This document shows, piece after piece, positions 8,705 to 17,585 of a DNA stretch of 64,000 nt. This DNA is from Burkholderia sp. SRS-46. Its GTDB lineage: Bacteria; Pseudomonadota; Gammaproteobacteria; Burkholderiales; Burkholderiaceae. Every line of letters begins with the position of its first letter. Positions within the stretch are counted from its first letter, which is position 1. Under the pieces are notes generated by a model. The model had not been told where the DNA came from, did not search any database, and saw nothing but the letters and a program-made list of their open reading frames with translations. Made by a program: the position numbers and the translations under genes. Location: contig NZ_PTXL01000008.1 of the NCBI RefSeq assembly GCF_004343775.1, positions 124,001 through 188,000 of the forward strand, given 5' to 3'.

Positions 8705-9136
8705 ATGAGCATCATCAAGGAATTCAAGGAGTTCGCCGTCAAGGGCAACGTGATGGATCTCGCCGTCGGCGTGATCATCGGCGGCGCGTTCTCGAAGATC
8801 GTCGACTCGATCGTGAAGGACCTGATCATGCCGGTCATCGGTGTCCTGACGGGCGGCCTGGATTTCTCGAACAAGTTCGTACTGCTCGGCACGATCCCGC
8901 CGTCGTTCAAGGGTAATCCCGATTCGTTCAAGGATCTGCAGGCCGCCGGCGTCGCGGCGTTCGGCTACGGTTCGTTCATCACCGTGCTGATCAACTTCAT
9001 CATCCTCGCGTTCATCATTTTCCTGATGGTGAAATTCATCAACAAGCTGCGCAAGCCCGCGGATGCTGCGCCTGCCGCCACGCCTGAAGACACCGTGCTG
9101 CTGCGCGAGATCCGCGATTCGCTCAAGCAGCGCTGA
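8705..9136 (+). CDS. mscL: Large-conductance mechanosensitive channel MscL
   Basis: 143 residues, the usual length. The amphipathic N-terminal helix (SIIKEFKEFAVKGN) leads into TM1 with the conserved VMDLAVGVIIGGAF, the pore constriction of the pentamer. A periplasmic loop and TM2 (ITVLINFIILAFIIFLMV) follow, then the basic MVKFINKLRK and a short cytoplasmic helix. It opens under membrane tension on osmotic downshift. An AAAAAGGAGAAAG ribosome-binding region precedes the start. It is monocistronic, with its own terminator. Confidence 0.97.
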   Translation: MSIIKEFKEFAVKGNVMDLAVGVIIGGAFSKIVDSIVKDLIMPVIGVLTGGLDFSNKFVLLGTIPPSFKGNPDSFKDLQAAGVAAFGYGSFITVLINFIILAFIIFLMVKFINKLRKPADAAPAATPEDTVLLREIRDSLKQR

Positions 9137-9157
9137 GCGTTCGCGCCGCCGTCAGCC

Positions 9158-9183
9158 AGGCCCGCCGAGTGCGGGCCTTTTTA
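9158..9183 (+). terminator. Rho-independent terminator of mscL
   Basis: Stem AGGCCCGC / GCGGGCCT with loop CGAGT, followed by TTTTA, 21 bp after the mscL stop codon. Confidence 0.88.
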
Positions 9184-9406
9184 TTGCCCGCGCGTGCCTC
9201 GCATTTTTTTGTGACGAGCGGATGCACGCGCCGGGAAAGCGGGTCTATCATGGAGACTAAACCGACAGTGCAGGCGCCAGGCGCCGACTGTGTCGATCGT
9301 GGCGAGCGGGTCGAAGGGAGACATCGATCGTCGCACCGCACGAGCAGAGCATGTTCGTGTGCTATAAAGGATCGACATGCGGCGTACATAGCCGGGAGTG
9401 GGTCGC

Positions 9407-9898
9407 ATGAAAGTGCCGCATTTCTTGCAATTGTTTTTGAGGCGAGTGTTTATGTCCTTCCCGAAAAAACGTCGACGCGCGCAGCAGGATGGCCAGGAGT
9501 CGTTCCTCGCGGTATTGCGCCATTCGAAACCGTTCGCCCAGCTCGACACCAAGATCGCACGCGCTCGCGCGCAGGACGAACCGGTGCTGTACGCGCATGT
9601 GCTTCCCGGCCTGGACGTGCTCCTGTGCAGTGTGCGCGGCGCACAGCCGCCGTATCCGGCGATCGCCGAGTTGCGAAAGCGCTGCATCGAGTCGATCGCC
9701 AACGCGCTCGAACAGCCGCTCGACGGCCTCGAGAACGGTGGTTACTGGTACGAATCGAACGGCTTCGGCTTCCTCGTGTTCGCGAGCCGCGCCCGCGCGC
9801 GTATCCTGCCCGAATTTGGTGCAGGCACGAAAGCGAGCTTGCGCAGCGGGCTCGGGCGACAGAATGCCGGGGATACGACACCCCGTTCGCTCGGCTGA
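9407..9898 (+). CDS. Hypothetical protein, small and basic N-terminus
   Basis: 163 residues from the ATG at 9407 (MKVPHFLQLF), or 148 from the ATG at 9452 (MSFPKKRRRAQ). Both have a purine-rich stretch upstream (GGGAG and GAGGCGAG), so the start is undecided. If 9452 is right, the protein begins with a KKRRR cluster. The middle (DEPVLYAHVLPGLDVLLCSVRG) looks like a beta-rich fold, and YWYESNGFGFLVFASRAR suggests another. I do not recognise a family. The gene has Burkholderia-like codon use, so it is probably native. Confidence 0.6.
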   Translation: MKVPHFLQLFLRRVFMSFPKKRRRAQQDGQESFLAVLRHSKPFAQLDTKIARARAQDEPVLYAHVLPGLDVLLCSVRGAQPPYPAIAELRKRCIESIANALEQPLDGLENGGYWYESNGFGFLVFASRARARILPEFGAGTKASLRSGLGRQNAGDTTPRSLG

Positions 9899-9914
9899 TT
9901 CGACGCCGACTTCC

Positions 9915-9940
9915 GATGGGCCGCCTCCGGGCGGCCCATC
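9915..9940. terminator. Bidirectional hairpin between convergent genes
   Basis: Perfect 10-bp arms (GATGGGCCGC / GCGGCCCATC) around CTCCGG lie between two convergent genes. There is no T run on either side, so termination is likely but the element is not a canonical rho-independent terminator. Confidence 0.6.
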
Positions 9941-10026
9941 TGCCATTCACGTGTCGCGCCGCTTGCGCGTGATGCGCGGCCCGACCCGGGCCGGCGCGTA
10001 CGCCGCCGCACCCGCCTGCCCTGCGA

Positions 10027-10917
10027 TCACGCCTGCCCGCGCCCGTTCCCCGGCCTGACGATATCGATGAACGCGGCGAAGTCCGCATCCGCGAGCCCCA
10101 TGGCCGCGCCGAGCCGCAGCACCTGCTGCACGGTGGCCGACACGGGCATCACCGCGCCGGTATCGCGCGCCGCGTCGGCAATCGTGTCGACATCCTTCTG
10201 AAACGTGCTGAGCGCGCCGATCGGCGGATGCCCGCTCGATGTCATGCGCGGCACGAAGGTCTGCAGCAGCACCGAATCCGCCCAGCCGCCGGCAAGCGCC
10301 TGCGCGAGACGCGCGGCGTCGATGCCGCTCGCCTGTGCGAGGCCGACCGCCTCGGCAATCGCCGTGACGGTCGCGGTGACGATCGCCTGGTTGCACAGCT
10401 TCGCGGTCTGGCCCGCGCCCGCGTCGCCCATGTGCGTGACGCGCGCGGCATACGTATCGATCAGCGGCCGTGCCGCATCGAGATCGGCCGCGCGGCCGCC
10501 GGCCATGACGGCGAGCGTGCCGGCCTGTGCGCCGGGTACGCCGCCCGACACCGGCGCGTCGACCCAGCCGACGCCCAGCTCCGCCGCACGCCGCGCATAG
10601 TCGCGCGTGACGCCGGGCGGAATGCTCGAGTGATCGACGATGCGCCGCACGCGGCGCGCGGCCGCGTCACCGGACAGCAGGCCGTCCGGGCCGAACACGA
10701 CGTCACCCACCGCACGCGCATCGAGCACGCACAGCAGCACCGTCTCGACCTGCTCCGCCAGCGCACGCGGCGTGTCAGCGACGCGCGCGCCGTCCGCCAC
10801 GAGCGCGTCCGACTTCGCGCGCGTGCGGTTCCATACGCCGACCTGGTGGCCCGCCGCCAGCAAATGCCGAATCATCGGCGCGCCCATCAATCCCGGTCCG
10901 CAAAATCCGACTTCCAC
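10027..10917 (-). CDS. NAD(P)-dependent oxidoreductase, 3-hydroxyisobutyrate dehydrogenase family
   Basis: 296 residues. The N-terminus VGFCGPGLMGAPM is the Rossmann GxGxxG dinucleotide site. DAPVSGGVPGAQAGTLAVMAGG is the substrate-binding signature of beta-hydroxyacid dehydrogenases, and the catalytic lysine lies in AGAGQTAKLCNQ. The family oxidises 3-hydroxyisobutyrate, or reduces tartronate semialdehyde to glycerate. The second reaction would fit the glyoxylate released by the nearby allantoin pathway, but this is inference. The start is taken as GTG at 10917 (GAGACGAGGCGCATC upstream); the open frame extends to an ATG at 10995, which would add 26 residues without family similarity. Confidence 0.85.
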   Translation of the reverse strand: MEVGFCGPGLMGAPMIRHLLAAGHQVGVWNRTRAKSDALVADGARVADTPRALAEQVETVLLCVLDARAVGDVVFGPDGLLSGDAAARRVRRIVDHSSIPPGVTRDYARRAAELGVGWVDAPVSGGVPGAQAGTLAVMAGGRAADLDAARPLIDTYAARVTHMGDAGAGQTAKLCNQAIVTATVTAIAEAVGLAQASGIDAARLAQALAGGWADSVLLQTFVPRMTSSGHPPIGALSTFQKDVDTIADAARDTGAVMPVSATVQQVLRLGAAMGLADADFAAFIDIVRPGNGRGQA

Positions 10918-11078
10918 GATGCGCCTCGTCTCCAATATGGGTTGAACTTGCCGCCCATCATACCTATCACTCAAGAAGCCGGACGCATTCCGCACCCGTT
11001 TGCGCTTACGCCTAGCGCTTGCGCCTAGCGCTTGCGCGCTGCGCCCGCGGCAGAACCCGACACGACAGGGAGCGCATC

Positions 11079-11288
11079 ATGAGCGACCACGTCTACAAGC
11101 TGATCGAACTGACCGGCTCGTCACGGCAATCGAGCGACGACGCCATCCGCAATGCGATCGCGAAAGCCGCCGCGACGCTGCACAACCTCCACTGGTTCCA
11201 GGTGACCGAGACGCGCGGCCACATCGAAGGCAACCAGGTGATCCACTGGCAGGTCACGCTGAAAGTCGGCCTGCGCATCGACGACTGA
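11079..11288 (+). CDS. Dodecin family flavin-binding protein
   Basis: 69 residues, the usual dodecin length. MSDHVYKLIELTGSS, then the helix SSDDAIRNAIAKAA, then the strand with the conserved tryptophan LHWFQVTETRG and the last strand WQVTLKVGLRID. Dodecins assemble into hollow 12-mers that store and protect flavins in the cytoplasm; the Trp stacks on the isoalloxazine ring. A GGGAGCGC region lies before the ATG. A short duplication (CGCCTAGCGCTTG) sits at about 11010-11037 upstream. Confidence 0.88.
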   Translation: MSDHVYKLIELTGSSRQSSDDAIRNAIAKAAATLHNLHWFQVTETRGHIEGNQVIHWQVTLKVGLRIDD

Positions 11289-11449
11289 CGCACCCGGCGC
11301 GCGCTTCAGGCACACCGTTCCGGCCGCGGCAACCGCCGCGCCGGCGCTCGCGTGCGGGTATCCATCTCTTGACGCTGCTTTTCGTTCATATTAAAAATCA
11401 TATACCCCAGCCTCCCCTCGATCAGCCCGGACATATAAACGGAGAAATC

Positions 11450-12379
11450 ATGAGTCAGCAACGCGAGGCGATCGACACGTACCTCTTGCGCGTCTTGCAC
11501 ACCCTGTTGATGGAGCGCAGCGTCACGCGCGCGGCCGTCAAACTGAACCAGTCGCAGCCGGCGATCAGCGCCGCGCTGCGGCGCCTGCGCGACATCACCG
11601 GCGATCCGCTGCTGGTGCGCGGCAAGTCCGGCATGGTGCCGACCGAATACGGGCTGCGCCTGCTCGAGCCCGTGCAGAACGCGCTGCGCGAGATCGAGCG
11701 CATCAAGTTCCAGCAGCACAGCTTCGATCCGGCGACGTCGATCCGCTGCTACCGGATCGGCTGCCCCGACTATCTCAACGTGCTGTTCGTGCCGACCGTC
11801 GTCGAGCGCTTCCGCCAGGCCGCGCCGAACGCAACGCTCGAATTCCATTCGCTTGGCCCCGCATTCGACTACGAGCTCGCACTGGAGGACGGCAAGCTCG
11901 ACATCGTGGTCGGCAACTGGCCGGAGCCGCCCGAGCAGCTGCACCTGTCGAACCTGTTCGTCGACGAGATCGTCTGCCTGATGAGCAACACGCATCCGTT
12001 CGCGAAACGCGGCGGCCTCACGCTCGACCAGTACCTGAACGCGCCGCATCTCGCGCCGACGCCGTACTCGGTCGGCCAGCGCGGCGCGATCGACGTGCAC
12101 CTCGCGCGCGAGCGGCTGAAGCGCCATGTGGTCGTCACACTGCCGTACTTCAACCTCGCGCCGTACGTGCTCGTGAAATCCGACCTGATCTTCACGACGA
12201 CGCGGCTGTTCGCCGACCACTACGCGAAATTCCTGCCGCTGTCGGTCGTGCCCGCGCCGCTCGACTTCCCGCCGATGCAGTACTACCAGCTGTGGCACGA
12301 GCGCTGCCATTACTCCGACGAAGTGCGCTGGTTGCGCAGCCTCGTCGCCGAGGCCACCCGCACGCTGATCGAGACGTAA
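11450..12379 (+). CDS. LysR-family transcriptional regulator (NodD-like)
   Basis: 309 residues. The winged helix-turn-helix at residues 8-65 (LHTLLMERSVTRAAVKLNQ, QPAISAALRRLR) is followed by a linker helix and a periplasmic-binding-protein-like effector domain. The long HHS-like start of the effector domain and the NodD/PcpR-type wording (LPYFNLAPYVL) place it in the NodD-like subgroup. It starts at the ATG behind GGAGAAATC. It is convergent with the 8-oxoguanine deaminase gene and lies at the head of the purine catabolic region, so a role in purine control is possible but unproved. Confidence 0.88.
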   Translation: MSQQREAIDTYLLRVLHTLLMERSVTRAAVKLNQSQPAISAALRRLRDITGDPLLVRGKSGMVPTEYGLRLLEPVQNALREIERIKFQQHSFDPATSIRCYRIGCPDYLNVLFVPTVVERFRQAAPNATLEFHSLGPAFDYELALEDGKLDIVVGNWPEPPEQLHLSNLFVDEIVCLMSNTHPFAKRGGLTLDQYLNAPHLAPTPYSVGQRGAIDVHLARERLKRHVVVTLPYFNLAPYVLVKSDLIFTTTRLFADHYAKFLPLSVVPAPLDFPPMQYYQLWHERCHYSDEVRWLRSLVAEATRTLIET

Positions 12380-12439
12380 CGGCGCCTGCGCCCGCCGCCG
12401 CAGTGCATCGCCACGGCGGGCGGCGGCCAGCGCGCCGCG

Positions 12440-13858
12440 TCAGCGCGACGCTTCGACGAGCGCCTGCGCGAGCGCGTTGTGACGCGCGATGACGGGCGGC
12501 AGGTCGAGCGTCGCCAACTGCCCTTCCCGTACCACGACCTTCCCGTTCACCACCGTATACGCCGTCTGCGACGGCGCGCAGAACACCAGCGCCGCGACCG
12601 GATCGTGCAGCGCGCCCGCGAACAGCGGCTGGCGCAGGTCGAACGCGGCGAAGTCGGCCGCCATGCCGGGCTTCAATGCGCCGATGTCGTCGCGGTTCAG
12701 CACCTTTGCGCCGCCGAGCGTCGCGATCTCGAGCGCCTCGCGCGCGGTCATCGCATCCGGCCCGAAGCCGACCCGCTGCAGCAGCAGCGCCTGCCGCACT
12801 TCCGCGACCATCTGCGCACCGTCGTTCGACGCCGAGCCGTCGACGCCGAGCCCCACCGGCACGCCGGCGAGCCGCATTTTCTTCACCGGCGCGATGCCCG
12901 ACGCGAGCCGCATGTTCGAGCACGGGCAATGCGCGACGCCCGTGCCGGTGCGCGCGAACAGGTCGATGCCGGCGTCGTCGAGCTGTACGCAATGCGCATG
13001 CCAGACGTCGTGCCCGACCCAGCCGAGATCTTCCGCGTATTCGGCCGGCGTCATCCCGAACTTCTCGCGGCTGTATGCGATGTCGTTGACGTTCTCCGCG
13101 AGGTGGGTGTGCAGCGATACGCGGTATTCGCGCGCGAGCTGCGCGGCGTCGCGCATCAGCTCGCGGCTCACCGAGAACGGCGAGCACGGCGCGACCACGA
13201 CCCGCAGCATCGCGTAGCGCCCTTCGTCGTGATAGGTCTCGATCAGCCGCTGCGCGTCGCGCAGGATGTCGGGCTCGCGCTCGACGACCGAATCGGGCGG
13301 CAGCCCGCCGTCGCGCTGGCCGACGCTCATCGCGCCGCGGCTCGCGTGAAAGCGCATGCCGATCCGCTGCGCGGCGCCGATGCTGTCGTCGAGCCGGCTG
13401 CCGTTCGGATAGATGTACAGATGATCGCTCGACGTCGTGCAACCCGACTGCAGCAGCTCGGCCATCGCGGTGAGCGTCGACACCTCGATCATCTCGGGCG
13501 TCAGGTGTGCCCAGATCCGGTACAGGTTCGTGAGCCAGCCGAACAGCTCGGCGTTCTGCGCGGCCGGCACCGCGCGCGTGAGGCTCTGGTACATGTGGTG
13601 GTGCGTGTTCACGAGCCCCGGGATCACCAGGTGCCCGCGCAGGTCGAGCACCTCGTCGGCGGTATCCGGCAGCTCGGCGCTCGGGCCGACCGCGACGATC
13701 CGGTTGTCTTCGATGTAGAGCCCCGCGTCGCGCAGCTCGCGGCGCGTGTCGTCCATGGTCACGAGCACGTCGGCGTGCTTGACCAGCAAGGTTTTCGGGC
13801 GGGATGGGGATGCGTGCGGCGCGCGTGCCTGCGCGCCGGAGTGCTGCTCGGGATTCAT
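12440..13858 (-). CDS. 8-oxoguanine deaminase (amidohydrolase)
   Basis: 472 residues, metal-dependent amidohydrolase. The first metal motif is NTHHHMYQSLTR, typical of the TrzN/AtzB/8-oxoguanine deaminase group. HTHLAEN follows near the middle, then WHAHCVQLDD and GLGVDGSASNDG with the metal-binding Asp. HLYIYPNGSRLDDSI matches 8-oxoguanine deaminases as I know them. The reaction converts 8-oxoguanine to urate and ammonia, which feeds the PuuD pathway encoded divergently from 14354. It starts at the ATG preceded by GGAGAACGC; the frame is open further upstream without a good site. Guanine or s-triazine deamination are the alternatives. Confidence 0.85.
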   Translation of the reverse strand: MNPEQHSGAQARAPHASPSRPKTLLVKHADVLVTMDDTRRELRDAGLYIEDNRIVAVGPSAELPDTADEVLDLRGHLVIPGLVNTHHHMYQSLTRAVPAAQNAELFGWLTNLYRIWAHLTPEMIEVSTLTAMAELLQSGCTTSSDHLYIYPNGSRLDDSIGAAQRIGMRFHASRGAMSVGQRDGGLPPDSVVEREPDILRDAQRLIETYHDEGRYAMLRVVVAPCSPFSVSRELMRDAAQLAREYRVSLHTHLAENVNDIAYSREKFGMTPAEYAEDLGWVGHDVWHAHCVQLDDAGIDLFARTGTGVAHCPCSNMRLASGIAPVKKMRLAGVPVGLGVDGSASNDGAQMVAEVRQALLLQRVGFGPDAMTAREALEIATLGGAKVLNRDDIGALKPGMAADFAAFDLRQPLFAGALHDPVAALVFCAPSQTAYTVVNGKVVVREGQLATLDLPPVIARHNALAQALVEASR

Positions 13859-14353
13859 GCGTTCTCCGCGTCGGTCAGCCCTTTCGGGCGGTCGCAAAGC
13901 CGTTCGAACGCTGATTCGCGGCACACCCCGGTGCCTGCGTCCGTTCGAACGCCCTGGCCCGGTTACCCGGCGTGCTCGCCGTCTTCGGGGTGCGCGCCGG
14001 CCTCGGGCCGACGCGCACGGCGGGAGGATCGCCGATGCGCGCGCGGCGCACAATGCGCCACGCCGAATACTGCGCTTCACGGTTTCGATATGGTACGCGC
14101 GCGGGCTCCGCGCCGGCGTGCCGACGCGCGGCGCGGCGGGCGATTGCCCGCCATCGACAGCGGCTCATGCGCGGCGCATTATCTTTGATATCGCGCCCGT
14201 ATTTGCATGGGGAACGTTCTTACAATGCCTGCACGGCGCTCGCTTCAACTTCGCCGACGGGTATGTAGCCACGTGACGTGGAGCCTCGATCCGCCGCACA
14301 GTCATTGGATCGAGTCGCCGCCGAACCTCGCATTCACACAAGGACAATTGCGA
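13859..14353. other. 495-bp divergent regulatory gap
   Basis: This gap separates the 8-oxoguanine deaminase gene (leftward) from the HIU hydrolase/PuuD genes (rightward). No convincing gene is present; the open frames are long only because of the high GC content. An AT-richer patch around 14180-14230 is a likely promoter area. I found no copy of the TTGTNNACAA palindrome seen at 26.5 kb. Confidence 0.5.
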
Positions 14354-14707
14354 ATGGGAAAGCTCACTACCCACGTACTCGATACGGCGCATGGCCGCCC
14401 CGGCGCCGCACTCAAGGTGGACCTCTACGCGCTGGACGGCGAATCGCGCCGCGCGATCAAGACCGTGCTGACCAATAGCGACGGCCGCTGCGACGAACCC
14501 CTGCTCGAAGGCGCCGCGCTCGCCGCCGGCGAATACGAACTGGTGTTCCACGCCGGCGACTACTTCGCGTCGCTCGGCGTGAAGGTGCCCGAACCCCGCT
14601 TCGTCGACCGCGTCGTGCTGCGCTTCGGCATCGCCGACGCCGGCTCGCACTACCACGTGCCGCTGCTCGTGTCGCCGTGGTCGTACAGCACCTATCGCGG
14701 CAGCTGA
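14354..14707 (+). CDS. uraH: 5-hydroxyisourate hydrolase (transthyretin-like)
   Basis: 117 residues. The N-terminus GKLTTHVLDTAHGRPG carries the first active-site His. The central segment has TNSDGRCDEPLL with the active-site Arg, and the protein ends in YSTYRGS, the YRGS signature that separates HIU hydrolases from transthyretin. It hydrolyses 5-hydroxyisourate to OHCU, the second step of urate breakdown. It is followed after 54 bp by puuD, which makes its substrate, so the two form an operon. The short ACAAGGACAATTGCGA leader contains the ribosome-binding site. Confidence 0.95.
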   Translation: MGKLTTHVLDTAHGRPGAALKVDLYALDGESRRAIKTVLTNSDGRCDEPLLEGAALAAGEYELVFHAGDYFASLGVKVPEPRFVDRVVLRFGIADAGSHYHVPLLVSPWSYSTYRGS

Positions 14708-14761
14708 CACACGCATCGGCCGCCCGCATCAAACACAACGATCTGAGTCTGGAGGAGTTTC

Positions 14762-15955
14762 ATGGAAGGCTTCATCACCGACTGGCTGAACCTCGCGCTG
14801 CGATGGCTGCACGTCATCGTCGCCATTGCGTGGATCGGCGAGTCCTTCTATTTCGTCGCGCTCGACAACAGCCTGAAACCGCCGACCGACCCGAACCAGC
14901 GCAAGCGCGGTGTGTTCGGCGAGCTGTGGCACGTGCACGGCGGCGGTTTCTACAACATGCAGAAATACACGGTCGCCCCGCCGGAAATGCCGGATGACCT
15001 GCACTGGTCGAAGTGGCCGTCGTACACGACCTGGCTGTCGGGCTTCTCGCTGTTCTTCGTGCTGTACCTGCTCGCGCCGAACACGTACCTGATCGACAAG
15101 AACGTGCTCGACATGGGCCCGGTGGTCGCCGTCGCATCCGCGCTCGGCTTCCTGGCGGCCGGCTGGATCGTCTACGACTCGCTGTGCCGCATCCTCGGCA
15201 CCAACGACCGCGTGCTCGGCGTTTGCGTCGGCATCTATGTCGTCGCCGCCGCGTACCTCGCGTGCCACATCTTCGCAGGCCGTGCCGCGTACCTGATCGT
15301 CGGCGCGATGCTCGCGACGATCATGTCGGCGAACGTGTTCTTCGTGATCATCCCCGGCCAGCGCAAGATGGTCGACAAGATGCTCAAGGGCGAGGAGCCG
15401 AACCCGATCTACGGCAAGCGCGGCAAGCAGCGCTCGGTGCACAACACGTATTTCACGCTGCCTGTCGTGTTCGCGATGCTGTCGAACCACTATGCGATGA
15501 CGTACACGAACAAGTTCAACTGGGTCGTGCTCGTGCTGATCATGCTGGCCGGCGCGCTGATCCGCCAGTTCTTCGTGATGCGTCACCGCGGCAAGCAGCT
15601 GTGGTACCTGCCGATCGGCGGCGTCGCGCTGCTGGCCGGCGCGCTGGTGTGGACGACGCCGAAGCCGGTCGCGCCGGAAGCGCAGGCCGCGAACGCGCCG
15701 AAGATCGCCGTCAAGGACATCATGCCGATCCTGCAGCAGCGCTGCGTCGCGTGCCACTCGTCGAAGCCGACGATGATGGGCAGCGCGCCCGCCGGCGTGA
15801 TGTTCGATACGCCGGAAGAAGTGTCGAAGAACGCGCAGCGCATCTACGAACAGGCCGTGCGCCTGAAGGCGATGCCGATCGGCAACGTCACGCACATGAC
15901 CGACGACGAGCGCACCAAGCTCGCCGCGTGGTTCGAGGGTGGCGCGGTGCAGTAA
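14762..15955 (+). CDS. puuD: Membrane urate hydroxylase PuuD with C-terminal cytochrome c domain
   Basis: 397 residues. The N-terminal part has about eight membrane helices and conserved histidines (LRWLHVIVAIAWIGESFYF, WHVHGGGFYNMQK). The C-terminal 100 residues form a cytochrome c domain with the heme site CVACH and a distal Met in the KAMPIGNVTHM segment. PuuD oxidises urate to 5-hydroxyisourate and passes the electrons to the respiratory chain, so no H2O2 is made, unlike soluble uricase. GGAGGAG precedes the ATG. The gene lies directly behind uraH and has its own terminator. Confidence 0.95.
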   Translation: MEGFITDWLNLALRWLHVIVAIAWIGESFYFVALDNSLKPPTDPNQRKRGVFGELWHVHGGGFYNMQKYTVAPPEMPDDLHWSKWPSYTTWLSGFSLFFVLYLLAPNTYLIDKNVLDMGPVVAVASALGFLAAGWIVYDSLCRILGTNDRVLGVCVGIYVVAAAYLACHIFAGRAAYLIVGAMLATIMSANVFFVIIPGQRKMVDKMLKGEEPNPIYGKRGKQRSVHNTYFTLPVVFAMLSNHYAMTYTNKFNWVVLVLIMLAGALIRQFFVMRHRGKQLWYLPIGGVALLAGALVWTTPKPVAPEAQAANAPKIAVKDIMPILQQRCVACHSSKPTMMGSAPAGVMFDTPEEVSKNAQRIYEQAVRLKAMPIGNVTHMTDDERTKLAAWFEGGAVQ

Positions 15956-15994
15956 GCCGCCATGCGCCGGTTGCCGGCGCAATCCACGCCGTTC

Positions 15995-16022
15995 GCGGGC
16001 CCGGTGACGGGCCCGCTTCTTT
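15995..16022 (+). terminator. Rho-independent terminator of uraH-puuD
   Basis: Stem GCGGGCCC / GGGCCCGC around GGTGAC, followed by TTCTTTT, 40 bp after puuD. Confidence 0.8.
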
Positions 16023-16048
16023 TGCCCGCTCCGAATGCCCTTCGCGCG

Positions 16049-16459
16049 CTAGCCGCGCATCGCGTCGCGCTGCAGTGCGACGAGCGCATCGAGTGCCCGC
16101 GGGCCGTCGTCGAACGGCACGAAGATGTGATCGTGGTAGGCGGCGGCCATCACGTTGCAGCTGATGCCGGCCGCGCCGAGTGCCCGCGCGAATGCCGCCG
16201 TGAGGCCGACGGCCGCGAGGTCGGAGTGCACGGTCAGCGTGATCCATGCCGCGCGGAACAGCACGGGCCAGCCGTAGCATGCGGCCGTCTTCTCGTCGAC
16301 CACGACCGTCAGCCCCTCCGCTTCGCGGAATGTTGCAATCACTTCGGATAACGATACGTCCGCGTCGGACGGCAGCGCGACGAACGCGAACGCGCCCGCG
16401 TGCAGGTCGGGTTGCATCGTGCGCAGCAGGACCGCGAGATCGTTTTCAGGCTGGCTCAT
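16049..16459 (-). CDS. ACT-domain protein
   Basis: 136 residues containing two ACT-like halves: an N-terminal half (AGAFAFVALPS, EGLTVVVDE) and a C-terminal half (WITLTVHSDLAAVGLTAAFARALGAAGISCNVMAAAYHDHIFVP). Small stand-alone ACT proteins of this kind bind amino acids and are otherwise poorly known. The ribosome-binding site is weak. It is convergent with puuD, and the LysR gene at 16531-17451 lies upstream in the same direction with a 71-bp gap. Ligand and role are unknown. Confidence 0.75.
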   Translation of the reverse strand: MSQPENDLAVLLRTMQPDLHAGAFAFVALPSDADVSLSEVIATFREAEGLTVVVDEKTAACYGWPVLFRAAWITLTVHSDLAAVGLTAAFARALGAAGISCNVMAAAYHDHIFVPFDDGPRALDALVALQRDAMRG

Positions 16460-16530
16460 CGTAGGATCACGCCCGGAACCGGACGTCTTATGGTGGCGAT
16501 GCGGGCACGATAGCACGCGCGACGATCGCG

Positions 16531-17451
16531 TCATACGCGCACCATCGCCACTTCGTCCGCGAGCCAGTCGCGCAATGCGACGATGCGCGGATCGTCCTGC
16601 GTGTGCTCCGGATACACGACGTGATACGCGAGCGCGGGCGCCACCTCGACGCTCACGTCGAACAGCCGCACGAGGCGCCCGTCCGCGAGATCGCGCGCGA
16701 TCATCTGCGGCTCCGCCAGCCCGACCGCCGCACCGTCCGCCACGGCCTGCACCACGTGACTCGAATCCGGAAACGCGACGCACCTGCTGTCGTCGAAACC
16801 GTCGACGCCGGCCGCGGCCATCCACGCCGACCAGCGCGGCCAGATCACGCCGTCGACTTCGCAGTCGGCATGGCAAAGCGTGTGACGCAGCAGGTCGCGC
16901 GGCTTGCGCGGCGGCCGCCCGGCCGACAGCAGCGCCGGGCTGCAGACAGCGACGATCGATGTGCCGAACAGACGCTGCGCACATGCGCCGCGGTAACGCC
17001 CGGTGCCGAATCGGATCGCGACATCCACATCGTCGCCATCGAAATCGCGCACGCGGTCGGTGATGTCGAACGTCAGTTCGAGCGCCGGATGCGCGGCCCT
17101 GAATCGCGGCAGGCGCGGCAGCAGCCAGTGCGTCGCGAAGCGCGCGCCCACCGACAAGCGCAGCTCCGTCTGCTCGCGCGCGATGCGTCGTGCCCGCGCG
17201 GTCGCGCGCTGCAGGCCCGCCAGCGCATCGGCGGCCGCGCCGGCCAGCACGACACCCGCCGGCGTCAGCCGGATGCTGCGGCTCGTACGGACGAACAGTT
17301 CCATGCCGAGCTGCGCCTCGATTTCCTTGATCTGGTGACTGACGGCTGCCGGCGTCAGCCCGACCTCCTCGGCCGCTCGCGAAAAATTCAGGTGCCGCGC
17401 CGCCGCATCGAACGTCCTCAGCGCGCGCGTACCGGGCCACATGCGTTCCAT
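16531..17451 (-). CDS. LysR-family transcriptional regulator (GcvA type)
   Basis: 306 residues. The N-terminal helix-turn-helix (LRTFDAAARHLNFSRAAEEVGLTPAAVSHQIK) and the following IEAQLGMELFVR segment are typical of GcvA/AmpR-like LysR proteins. The effector domain begins with LRLSVGARFATHWLLPRLPRF and includes DVDVAIRFGTG. It is divergent from the class IV aminotransferase gene at 17586, with a 134-bp AT-richer gap that should hold the shared promoters and the T-N11-A operator. Likely target: the aminotransferase. Confidence 0.9.
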   Translation of the reverse strand: MERMWPGTRALRTFDAAARHLNFSRAAEEVGLTPAAVSHQIKEIEAQLGMELFVRTSRSIRLTPAGVVLAGAAADALAGLQRATARARRIAREQTELRLSVGARFATHWLLPRLPRFRAAHPALELTFDITDRVRDFDGDDVDVAIRFGTGRYRGACAQRLFGTSIVAVCSPALLSAGRPPRKPRDLLRHTLCHADCEVDGVIWPRWSAWMAAAGVDGFDDSRCVAFPDSSHVVQAVADGAAVGLAEPQMIARDLADGRLVRLFDVSVEVAPALAYHVVYPEHTQDDPRIVALRDWLADEVAMVRV

Positions 17452-17585
17452 CGATCTTCAAACAGAATTTGATAACCGTTCCAAAACTACTCGTTTTTCA
17501 AGACGCCATCAATCGGCAAACAATAGGCTTTCTTGAAAATGCCGCGCGCCGCCCCGTGCCTGCGGCCGAACCCGGAGATTTGCCG

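Noticed and set aside
11004..11040. Short CGCCTAGCGCTTG duplication taken as a possible CRISPR-like array
   Set aside because: Only two copies without spacers; it is a simple tandem duplication before the dodecin gene.
13859..14353. Overlapping open frames in the divergent gap before uraH
   Set aside because: No frame has a ribosome-binding site or any recognisable motif; composition is that of random GC-rich sequence.
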